Below are positions 1 through 5,368 of a stretch of 6,693 nucleotides of DNA, one piece after another (the stretch's first letter is position 1; the number at the start of each line of letters is the position of its first letter). The DNA is taken from positions 1 to 6,693 of the forward strand of contig JBHIBO010000051.1 of the NCBI GenBank assembly GCA_046759185.1, given 5' to 3'. The position numbers and the translations under genes are program-made. The stretch is from JAJISK01 sp046759185 (GTDB taxonomy: Archaea > Thermoplasmatota > Thermoplasmata > RBG-16-68-12 > JAJISG01). The notes below the pieces were generated by a model that saw nothing but the letters and a program-made list of their open reading frames with translations, made no database searches and was not told the origin of the DNA.

Positions 1-789
1 ATGGTCGGCTCCTTCAACGAGGACCAGGTCGGCCCCATCATGGACTTCGCCATCGAGAACAGCGACGTCGTCAAGGGGGTCAACTACCAGCCCGTCAGCT
101 TGACGGGGCGCATCCCCGATGAGGAGCGGGAGAAACTCCGGTACACCCTGAGTGACCTGGCCCACGACTTCGCGGACCAGACCGGGTATGCCGAACCCGA
201 CGATTGGTATCCTGTGCCCTTCGTGGCCCCCATCTCCGAGCTCGTCAGCATCCTGACGGACAGCCCGAAGACCTCCTTCACCTCCCACCCGGGTTGCGGT
301 CTGGCGTCGTACCTCTTCCTGGAGAAGGACAGAGACCCGATTCCCCTCACCCGGTTTGTGGACGTGGAGGGGTTGGTGGAGGACATGTGGGAGCTGGCCC
401 AGCGGGCCAAGGACTCCCGGATCAAGTTCGTCTCCAAGATCAAGGCCCTGAACCTCCTGCGTCGCCACTTCGACGAGGACGAGGCCCCCTCGGGGATGGG
501 CCTGCGCACCTTCCTGAAGACCCTCGGCGCCGTGTTCAAGTCGGGGGACAAGAAGGGCGTGTCGGAGTTCTCCTGGCGCGTCATGTACGTCGGCGGGATG
601 CACTTCCAGGACAACTACAACTACGACATCGAGCGGGTGAAGCGGTGCGTCATCCACTACGCGAGCCCCGACGGCCGCATCGTCCCCTTCTGCGCCTACA
701 ACACCGGACCCACTTTCCGCAACGAGATCGAAAAGAAGTTTGCGGTGCCCCTGCATGAGTGGAGAGAGCGCCATGCAGGGAACAGTTAG
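1..789 (+). CDS. tes: Tetraether lipid synthase (Tes / MJ0619-type radical SAM protein), C-terminal part, 5'-truncated by window edge
   Basis: This is the last 262 residues of a radical SAM enzyme that is about 500 residues long in the family. Tes joins the isoprenoid chains of archaeal diether lipids by C-C bonds between terminal methyl carbons, giving tetraether lipids at the membrane. The MJ0619 family was earlier described as a pterin-related methylase. What is visible is family-like: the GVNYQPVSLTGR stretch (residues 26-37), HPGCG around C99, HFQDNYNYDIERVKRC (201-216), and HYASPDGRIVPFCAYN (219-234) with C216 and C231. The N-terminal half with the SAM-cluster CxxxCxxC motif is missing, so the ATG at position 1 is an internal methionine and the gene begins upstream of the window. 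The stop is TAG at 787-789. The downstream ferredoxin gene overlaps its 3' end and ggr follows closely, which supports a lipid-biosynthesis role. A non-Tes member of the same family cannot be fully excluded. Confidence 0.85.
   Translation: MVGSFNEDQVGPIMDFAIENSDVVKGVNYQPVSLTGRIPDEEREKLRYTLSDLAHDFADQTGYAEPDDWYPVPFVAPISELVSILTDSPKTSFTSHPGCGLASYLFLEKDRDPIPLTRFVDVEGLVEDMWELAQRAKDSRIKFVSKIKALNLLRRHFDEDEAPSGMGLRTFLKTLGAVFKSGDKKGVSEFSWRVMYVGGMHFQDNYNYDIERVKRCVIHYASPDGRIVPFCAYNTGPTFRNEIEKKFAVPLHEWRERHAGNS
761..766 (+). promoter_or_regulatory. Shine-Dalgarno-like site for the ferredoxin gene
   Basis: GGAGAG lies inside the end of tes, with the GGAG core ending 8 bases before the ATG at 773. It favours that ATG over the in-frame ATG at 755 and the TTG at 740, neither of which has a comparable site. 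Confidence 0.5.
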
Positions 790-1009
790 TCCGGAAGCCA
801 TCATCGACAACGGCATAATGGCCATCGACACGGCCACGTGCCTCCATTGCGGAGCCTGTGTCGGTGCTTGTCCCCCCAATTCCATCTTCCTCACCGAAGT
901 CCTCATCACCTTCGACGACAGTTGCACCCAGTGCGGGCTCTGCGTCAAGACTTGCCCCGTGGGCGCCATCGATTTCCCGCGGGGTCACAAGCGCACGCAG
1001 CTTAGGTGA
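773..1009 (+). CDS. Small 2x[4Fe-4S] ferredoxin
   Basis: This 78-residue protein is a cytoplasmic bacterial-type electron carrier. It has two complete CxxCxxCxxxCP cluster motifs: C23, C26, C29, C33 (CLHCGACVGACP) and C51, C54, C57, C61 (CTQCGLCVKTCP). Each motif can hold one low-potential [4Fe-4S] cluster. The ATG at 773 is preferred because GGAG sits 8 bases upstream; in-frame starts at 755 and 740 would give 84 or 89 residues. The gene overlaps the end of tes by 17 bases and is followed after 4 bases by ggr, so the three are almost certainly co-transcribed. In Methanosarcina acetivorans a ferredoxin encoded next to geranylgeranyl reductase supports full saturation of archaeal lipids, so the same partnership is inferred here. 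It could also supply electrons to the radical SAM cluster of Tes. The ferredoxin identity is secure; the redox partner is inference. Confidence 0.92.
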   Translation: MQGTVSPEAIIDNGIMAIDTATCLHCGACVGACPPNSIFLTEVLITFDDSCTQCGLCVKTCPVGAIDFPRGHKRTQLR

Positions 1010-1010
1010 T
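1004..1010 (+). promoter_or_regulatory. Shine-Dalgarno site for ggr, overlapping the ferredoxin stop
   Basis: AGGTGAT is complementary to the usual archaeal 16S 3' end (anti-SD ATCACCTCC). The AGG core is 7 bases before the GTG at 1014, and the TGA of the ferredoxin stop lies inside the motif. It fixes the ggr start at 1014 and suggests coupled translation. Confidence 0.65.
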
Positions 1011-1013
1011 CTG

Positions 1014-2213
1014 GTGGGTCGATTCCGCGACGAGTACGACGTCATCGTGGTCGGGGCCGGACCTGGCGGCAGCAGCACGGCCCGCTATGCGGCCATGAAC
1101 GGGGCCCGGACTCTCCTCCTGGAGAAGCGCCAAGACATCGGTTCCCCCGTGCGCTGCGGCGAAGGCCTCTCCAAGGTCCACCTGGACGACGCGGGAATCA
1201 CCATCGACAGCCGATGGCTCGCCAATGAGGTCGAGGGGGCGCACATCGTCTCGCCCGGCGGCTACCGGTTGACCGTCGGCTCCAAGTACGCGGGGAGCGA
1301 GGTCGGCATGGTCATCGAGCGGGACATTTTCGACAAGACCCTGGCCCTCGAAGCGGCCAAGGCTGGCTCGGAGATCATGGTCAAGGCCACGGTGACGGAT
1401 GTGACCCGTGAGAACGGTTCCGTGAACGGGGTGAAGGTGGAGCACTTCTCGGACAAGTTCAACCTCAAGGCGAGCTGCGTCGTCGCCGCGGACGGGTTCG
1501 AATCCCAGGTGGGCCGGTGGGCGGGCCTCAACACGATGCTCAAGGGCGGGGACATCATGAGCTGCCTGCAGTATCGGCTGACGGGGGTGGACGTGGACCC
1601 CCTCTATTGCGAGTTCTACCTGGGAAGCGAGGTGGCCCCAGGTGGCTACCTCTGGGTGTTTCCCAAGGCGAAGGACACGGCCAACGTGGGGATCGGCGTC
1701 ATGGCGAAGAAGGTCAAGCAGAAGGCCGACGCCAAGACCTACCTAGATAAGTACATCGAACGGGACCCTCGGATCCGCGACGGGAAGCCGCTGGACTGGG
1801 TGGCGGGAGGCGTCTCGACCAATCCGCCCCTGGAGAAGACTGTCGCGCCGGGCATCATGCTGGTGGGGGATGCGGCTCGACAGATTGACCCGATTACCGG
1901 AGGTGGGGTGGCCAACGCGTGCATCGCTGGGCGGATTGCGGGCGAGGTGCTGGGGGAGGCTGCCCAGAAGGAGGACTTCTCCCTAGACCAGCTCATGAAG
2001 TACGAGGTCGGCTGGCGGGCGAAGATGGAGAATGGCCTCTACCGGAACTGGATGGCCAAGGAGCGTCTGGCGCGGCTGGATGACGAGACCTTGGACAAGC
2101 TGGTGGACAGCCTGGCGGACGCCGGGGTCGAACGTCTTTCCGTCCTCGCCATCCTCGAAGCCGTTAAGGCGAAGCACCCGGAGCTCGTCAAGGACTTCGA
2201 GGACTTCATCTAG
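1014..2213 (+). CDS. ggr: Geranylgeranyl reductase family protein (digeranylgeranylglycerophospholipid reductase-like flavoprotein)
   Basis: This 399-residue FAD enzyme should hydrogenate the double bonds of the geranylgeranyl chains of archaeal phospholipid precursors, giving saturated phytanyl chains. Domains in order: an N-terminal Rossmann FAD site with GAGPGG at residues 14-19 and an acidic residue at the end of strand 2 (LLLEKR, E37); the PVRCGEGL segment (45-52), whose C48 matches the conserved GGR cysteine; the substrate-pocket motif YLWVFPK (212-218) followed by GIG (226-228); and the second FAD motif LVGDAA (283-288) followed by DPITGGG (292-298). The length is normal for the family. 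The open frame extends upstream to 858, but that part only shadows the ferredoxin. The GTG at 1014 has a good Shine-Dalgarno site and directly precedes the FAD fold. The position after a ferredoxin and tes fits membrane-lipid maturation. Which lipid intermediates it reduces, and how fully, cannot be read from sequence. Confidence 0.93.
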   Translation: MGRFRDEYDVIVVGAGPGGSSTARYAAMNGARTLLLEKRQDIGSPVRCGEGLSKVHLDDAGITIDSRWLANEVEGAHIVSPGGYRLTVGSKYAGSEVGMVIERDIFDKTLALEAAKAGSEIMVKATVTDVTRENGSVNGVKVEHFSDKFNLKASCVVAADGFESQVGRWAGLNTMLKGGDIMSCLQYRLTGVDVDPLYCEFYLGSEVAPGGYLWVFPKAKDTANVGIGVMAKKVKQKADAKTYLDKYIERDPRIRDGKPLDWVAGGVSTNPPLEKTVAPGIMLVGDAARQIDPITGGGVANACIAGRIAGEVLGEAAQKEDFSLDQLMKYEVGWRAKMENGLYRNWMAKERLARLDDETLDKLVDSLADAGVERLSVLAILEAVKAKHPELVKDFEDFI

Positions 2214-2225
2214 CTCCAAGCAACG

Positions 2226-2241
2226 CTCCTTTTCTCCCCTC
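2226..2241 (+). terminator. Possible weak pyrimidine-rich terminator after the lipid operon
   Basis: A pyrimidine tract with a TTTT core (2230-2233) and further CT-rich bases lies 13 bases after the ggr stop. Archaeal termination often uses short T-runs without a hairpin. The T-run here is short, so the call is tentative. Confidence 0.25.
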
Positions 2242-2259
2242 TGATAACTTCGAGGGAAC

Positions 2260-2268
2260 GTATAAGAG
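2260..2268 (+). promoter_or_regulatory. TATA box for the MscS-family gene (leaderless geometry)
   Basis: GTATAAGAG, with TATAAG at 2261-2266, is centred about 28 bases before the ATG at 2292. Archaeal TATA boxes sit about 26-28 bases upstream of the transcription start, so the mRNA should begin at or within a few bases of the start codon. No Shine-Dalgarno sequence is seen in front of this ATG. Confidence 0.6.
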
Positions 2269-2291
2269 AACGGCGTCGCCACTTCTGGACG

Positions 2292-3329
2292 ATGGCGGGC
2301 CAGTCCCGACTTCGTTCCGTCCTCCTCATCGCGGCCTTCGTCGCCACCATTGCCCTCATCCTTGCCATGGGGCTCTTCGAACTCCCCATCCCCCTGCCCA
2401 TTCTCCCTGTGGGGCAGTACCAGGACATCATCACCGTCATCCTCATCGTCGTCGCTACCAAGCTTCTCCTGGACATCATCAGGCCCGTTTTCCGGATCGT
2501 ATTAGCGGAGCGGATGGCCCATGAGGCCGACATCTATGCCCTCTTCCAACTGGTGAGCTACCTCGTCTGGGGCGCCGTCTTCGTCGGCATCCTCCTCGTC
2601 GTCGTCGGGGTGGGGGTGATCAACGCCTTCGAGGTGGCCGTGGTTTTGGGAGCCATCATTCTGGTCATGCAGAAGCCGATCCTCAACCTCCTCGGTTGGG
2701 GTGTTCTCGTAACCCGGCGGCTCTACAAACTGGGGGATCGCATCGAAATGAGTGACGTGCGGGGTTACGTGACCCAGATTACGCTGATGAAGACCCTGGT
2801 CCGAGAGTTCGGGGGCTGGATGGCGGGGGATACCTTCACGGGCCGGTACGTGGCCATCCCCAACAGCCAGGTCCTCGAGCAGAACGTGTTCAACTACACC
2901 CGGGACACGGAATTCATCTGGGACGAGATCAGCATCTCCGTCACCTACGAGAGTGACCACAAGGTCGCCGAGCGTTACATTCGGGATGCGGCAGAGTCCG
3001 TGGTCGGGGACCTGATGCGCAACAACCGTGGGGTGGTTCGGGGGAAGTACGAGTTCGCGGACCTGGCCACGTACATGGTCGAGGAGCCCACGGTGACGTG
3101 GACCCTCGGGGAATCCTCTGTGGACATGCACCTGGTGTACTTCTGCCCCTCCTACCGGCGCCGCTATTATCGGACGGAGATCGTGAAGCTCATCCTGGAG
3201 AGCTTTGCCTCGGATTCCCGGGTCGCGGTGGCCTACCCCCACGTCGAGTTCGTCCCCTACAAGTCCTCGGACATGGAAGTGGACCACGAGACCCCGGAGG
3301 ACGCGTTCCTTCGTTCCCTCCGGCAGTGA
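2292..3329 (+). CDS. MscS-family small-conductance mechanosensitive channel
   Basis: This 345-residue membrane protein should open under membrane tension and release solutes during hypo-osmotic shock. Hydrophobic segments are at about residues 10-29, 43-66, 83-108 and 113-141, the last being the likely pore helix. They are followed by the MscS beta domain: YKLGDRIEM (145-153), VRGYVTQITLMKTLVR (156-171), YVAIPNSQVLEQNVFNYTR (186-204). A mixed alpha/beta C-terminal domain runs to about 324, with an acidic tail after it. The pore-region helix is poorer in the alternating Gly/Ala pattern of E. coli MscS and has an LVMQKPILNLLGW stretch instead. The ATG at 2292 is preferred because a TATA box lies about 28 bases upstream. 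It is probably transcribed on its own, since aspS has its own promoter. The family is secure; gating properties are unknown. Confidence 0.9.
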   Translation: MAGQSRLRSVLLIAAFVATIALILAMGLFELPIPLPILPVGQYQDIITVILIVVATKLLLDIIRPVFRIVLAERMAHEADIYALFQLVSYLVWGAVFVGILLVVVGVGVINAFEVAVVLGAIILVMQKPILNLLGWGVLVTRRLYKLGDRIEMSDVRGYVTQITLMKTLVREFGGWMAGDTFTGRYVAIPNSQVLEQNVFNYTRDTEFIWDEISISVTYESDHKVAERYIRDAAESVVGDLMRNNRGVVRGKYEFADLATYMVEEPTVTWTLGESSVDMHLVYFCPSYRRRYYRTEIVKLILESFASDSRVAVAYPHVEFVPYKSSDMEVDHETPEDAFLRSLRQ

Positions 3330-3337
3330 CGTATCGC

Positions 3338-3345
3338 TTTTATAG
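3338..3345 (+). promoter_or_regulatory. TATA box for aspS (leaderless geometry)
   Basis: TTTTATAG lies 8 bases after the mscS-like stop and is centred about 31 bases before the ATG at 3373. This predicts transcription starting at or just before that ATG. It argues against the in-frame TTG at 3355, which would fall upstream of the expected transcript start. Confidence 0.6.
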
Positions 3346-3372
3346 CCAGGGGAGTTGGAAGCCTCGGGTCCC

Positions 3373-4692
3373 ATGCTCGAAGACTGGCCCCCCTTGCGAC
3401 GCCTCTCGGAAATCGGAGAGAGGGACCACGGGGGGGATGTGGCCGTTGCCGGATGGCTGGAGGACGTTCGAGACCTCGGCGGCATTGCCTTTCTCATCCT
3501 CCGGCAGCGGGAAGGAACTCTTCAGGTGACGGTGAAGTCGGACCAGCCTGATGAGTTGCGAGCTCTTACCGGGGTGAGCCGAGAAAGCGTCGTAGCGGTG
3601 CGCGGAACGGTGCAGCCCAACGACAAGGTCCGGAACGGATTCGAGATTCTTCCCTCCGCCTACGAGGTTCTCAGCGAGGCAGCCAAGCCGCTCCCCCTGG
3701 GGGTCGTCGACAAGGTGGGTGCTGAGATGGACACCCGCCTCGACAACCGGTTCCTCGACCTCCGGAAAGAGGACGTGCGGGCCGTCTTTCGTCTGAAGTC
3801 CCAGGTCGGAACGGCCCTCCGGGAGTACATGGCCTCCCAAGGATTCGTGGAAACCTACACGCCGAAGGTCATCAGTGCGGGGGCCGAAGGCGGGGCCACG
3901 TTGTTCCGAGTCGACTACTTTGGGAACCCCGCCTACCTCGCGCAAAGCCCGCAGTTGTACAAACAGATCCTCATGGCCACGGGCTTAGACCGGGTGTACG
4001 AACTCGCCCCCGCCTTTCGAGCGGAGCTCTCCGATACCGTTCGGCACATCGCGGAGTTCGTCTCGTTTGACGCGGAGATGGCGTTCATCCGGTCCCAAGA
4101 AGACGTGCTTCAGGTTCTCGAGGGTGCCGTGACCCACGCCCTGGCCTTCCTCAACCAGCATGCCTCGGAGGACCTCGAACTCCTCGGAATGGACCTTGGC
4201 GTTCCCAACACCCCCGTGCCCCGGATCAACTATGAGAAGGCGCGGGAGATCCTGACCGAGGAGGGGGTCCCGGTCCCTGATGGTGAGGATCTCGATACGG
4301 AAGCGGAGAAGGCCCTTGGGAAGGCCATGGCCCGCGATGGCCACGACCTCTTCTTCGTCGTAGAGTACCCGGCGGCCATCAAGCCCTTCTACATCATGGT
4401 GAAGGACGACGATCCCGAGTTCTCCCACTCCTTTGACTTGGACTACAAGGGGGATGAGATGGCCTCCGGAGGCCAACGTGAGCATCGGGTGGATCGGATC
4501 ATGACCCGCATGCAGCGCCAGGGATTGGATCCGGACGACTTCGAATTCTACCTCAAGGCCTTTCGATACGGCATGCCGCCCCACGGCGGATGGGGCTTCG
4601 GCTTGGATCGGTTCGTCTGGAAGATTGCGGGCCTCGGGAACGTGCGGGAAGCCATCCTCTTCCCCCGAGACCGGAATCGCCTCGTCCCGTAG
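3373..4692 (+). CDS. aspS: Aspartyl-tRNA synthetase, archaeal type
   Basis: This 439-residue class IIb synthetase charges tRNA-Asp with aspartate in the cytoplasm. The N-terminal OB-fold anticodon-binding domain spans about residues 20-105 (VAVAGWLEDVRDLGGIAFL at 23-41). The catalytic core includes DNRFLDLR (124-131), GATLFRVDYF (174-183), the Asp-pocket segment AQSPQLYKQ (190-198), motif 2 beginning FRAE (215-218) with R224-H225, SFDL (353-356), SGGQREHR (365-372) and motif 3 GGWGFGLDR (405-413). The length matches archaeal AspRS and lacks the bacterial insertion domain. AQSPQ and SGGQREH point to AspRS rather than AsnRS. The ATG at 3373 is chosen because a TATA box centred about 31 bases upstream leaves no room for translation from the TTG at 3355, although a purine-rich AGGGGAG precedes that TTG. 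Motif 2 reads RAELSDTVRHIAEF where RAEEHNTxRHLNE is usual. Whether it also charges tRNA-Asn is undetermined. Confidence 0.94.
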   Translation: MLEDWPPLRRLSEIGERDHGGDVAVAGWLEDVRDLGGIAFLILRQREGTLQVTVKSDQPDELRALTGVSRESVVAVRGTVQPNDKVRNGFEILPSAYEVLSEAAKPLPLGVVDKVGAEMDTRLDNRFLDLRKEDVRAVFRLKSQVGTALREYMASQGFVETYTPKVISAGAEGGATLFRVDYFGNPAYLAQSPQLYKQILMATGLDRVYELAPAFRAELSDTVRHIAEFVSFDAEMAFIRSQEDVLQVLEGAVTHALAFLNQHASEDLELLGMDLGVPNTPVPRINYEKAREILTEEGVPVPDGEDLDTEAEKALGKAMARDGHDLFFVVEYPAAIKPFYIMVKDDDPEFSHSFDLDYKGDEMASGGQREHRVDRIMTRMQRQGLDPDDFEFYLKAFRYGMPPHGGWGFGLDRFVWKIAGLGNVREAILFPRDRNRLVP

Positions 4693-4708
4693 CTGCGCCG
4701 CGCAAAGG

Positions 4709-4714
4709 TTTAAT
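4709..4714 (+). promoter_or_regulatory. Possible TATA-like element for the ACT-domain gene
   Basis: TTTAAT lies 17 bases after the aspS stop and about 40 bases before the TTG start at 4752. This would predict a short leader of roughly 10-15 bases, containing a G-rich run (4739-4743) that could act as a weak ribosome site. Confidence 0.4.
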
Positions 4715-4751
4715 CTCCGCCAGGCGATGGTTTGCCACGGGGGAAACCCGG

Positions 4752-5132
4752 TTGATTGAGTTCAAGGTCTTCGTGGGGAGGGGTGGGGGTGAACTGGCTC
4801 GAGTGACGGAGGCCCTGGCCACCAAGGCGGTGAACATCAGGGCCATCTCCAGCGAGGCGGACAACACACAGCCCTTCTATCGCATCGTGACGAACGACGT
4901 GAACACGACCCGCAAGGCCCTCGACATGGCGGGCCTGGGCTACGAGGAGAACGAGATCCTCGTGTCCAACCTCATCGACCGCCCCGGCGAGTTGGCGAAG
5001 TTGGCGAGGCGCCTCTCACGCGCCAACGTCCACGTCACCTCCCTTTACATCATGGGCTCTCGGGGCGGGAAGACGGAGATTGCCTTGACCGTCGACGACC
5101 TTGAGGGAGCCCGGAAGCTTCTCAAGGCTTGA
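4752..5132 (+). CDS. Tandem ACT-domain protein (putative amino-acid-binding regulator)
   Basis: This 126-residue protein looks like two consecutive ACT domains. The first is about residues 1-65 (IEFKVFVGRGGGELARVTEALATK). The second is about 68-126 (ILVSNLIDRPGELAKLARRL, then VHVTSLYIM). Each shows the ACT pattern of a strand, a G-E-L turn and a helix; R77-P-G-E-L in repeat 2 is typical of ligand-binding ACT loops. No catalytic domain is attached, so it resembles stand-alone archaeal ACT proteins thought to sense amino acids. The frame is open back to 4590, but that part runs inside aspS and is not protein-like. The TTG at 4752 is the only reasonable start where ACT homology begins, since no in-frame ATG or GTG lies between the aspS stop and that point. 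It converges with the zinc-ribbon gene, 9 bases apart. The ligand and target are unknown. Confidence 0.8.
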   Translation: MIEFKVFVGRGGGELARVTEALATKAVNIRAISSEADNTQPFYRIVTNDVNTTRKALDMAGLGYEENEILVSNLIDRPGELAKLARRLSRANVHVTSLYIMGSRGGKTEIALTVDDLEGARKLLKA

Positions 5133-5141
5133 GGCAGTTGA

Positions 5142-5273
5142 TTACGTCTTCTTCTTGTGGAAAGCCTTGAACTGGACGGGCCGGCTGCACTCGGGGCAGA
5201 AGGCGTTCATGTGGGCGTCGGTAACGGGCTCGGAACCCTCCCAGTCGCAGAACGGGCAGATGAAGCCGATCAT
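5142..5273 (-). CDS. Small zinc-ribbon protein
   Basis: This 43-residue protein has two CxxC knuckles, CPFC (C6, C9) and CPEC (C26, C29), 16 residues apart. That arrangement binds one zinc ion as a zinc ribbon. The tail is basic (HKKKT). Such minimal ribbons are common in archaea and often contact nucleic acid or proteins, but no specific function can be assigned. The frame is open upstream to 5366. The ATG at 5273-5271 is chosen because a TATA box (5300-5305) is centred about 30 bases upstream of it on this strand, and the peptide before it is not conserved-looking. It diverges from the resolvase gene and ends 9 bases from the ACT gene, with no obvious terminator between the two convergent genes. 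Its expression and domain pattern look genuine despite the small size. Confidence 0.75.
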   Translation of the reverse strand: MIGFICPFCDWEGSEPVTDAHMNAFCPECSRPVQFKAFHKKKT

Positions 5274-5299
5274 GCCTGCCGAAGGGACGGTGTGCGTGC

Positions 5300-5305
5300 T
5301 ATAAA
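5300..5305 (-). promoter_or_regulatory. TATA box for the zinc-ribbon gene
   Basis: The - strand reads TTTATA here (TATAAA on the + strand), centred about 30 bases before the ATG at 5273. Leaderless transcription is predicted. It shares a 95-base divergent region with the hjc promoter. Confidence 0.6.
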
Positions 5306-5337
5306 CATCCCCACTTTCGCCCCTCCCCCCTATCCGG

Positions 5338-5344
5338 TTATATA
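5338..5344 (+). promoter_or_regulatory. TATA box for the hjc-like gene
   Basis: TTATATA is centred about 28 bases before the ATG at 5369, again predicting a leaderless mRNA. It lies 32 bases from the oppositely oriented TATA box of the zinc-ribbon gene, with a C-rich tract between them. Confidence 0.65.
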
Positions 5345-5368
5345 CTCGACTCTCCCCTTGCGGCACCC

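Noticed and set aside
858..1013. Upstream extension of the ggr reading frame
   Set aside because: This stretch is the ferredoxin gene read in another frame. Its translation is Ser/Pro-rich and unlike any GGR N-terminus.
2583..2609. Short CGTCGTCGTCG microrepeat in the MscS-family gene
   Set aside because: It encodes a Leu/Val run in a membrane helix and reflects GC-biased codon use.
2502..3497. Long open frame on the - strand opposite the MscS-family gene (331 codons)
   Set aside because: It is a His/Asp/Val-rich shadow of a clear channel gene, produced by high GC, with no protein-like pattern or promoter.
3985..4584. Long open frame on the - strand opposite aspS (199 codons)
   Set aside because: It lies fully within a well-supported synthetase gene, and its composition is that of an antisense shadow.
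5309..5330. G-quadruplex on the - strand from the C-rich tract
   Set aside because: Only three runs of three or more G are separated by loops (G6, G4, G4), so a standard four-run quadruplex is not supported; it is kept only as a note on the divergent promoter.
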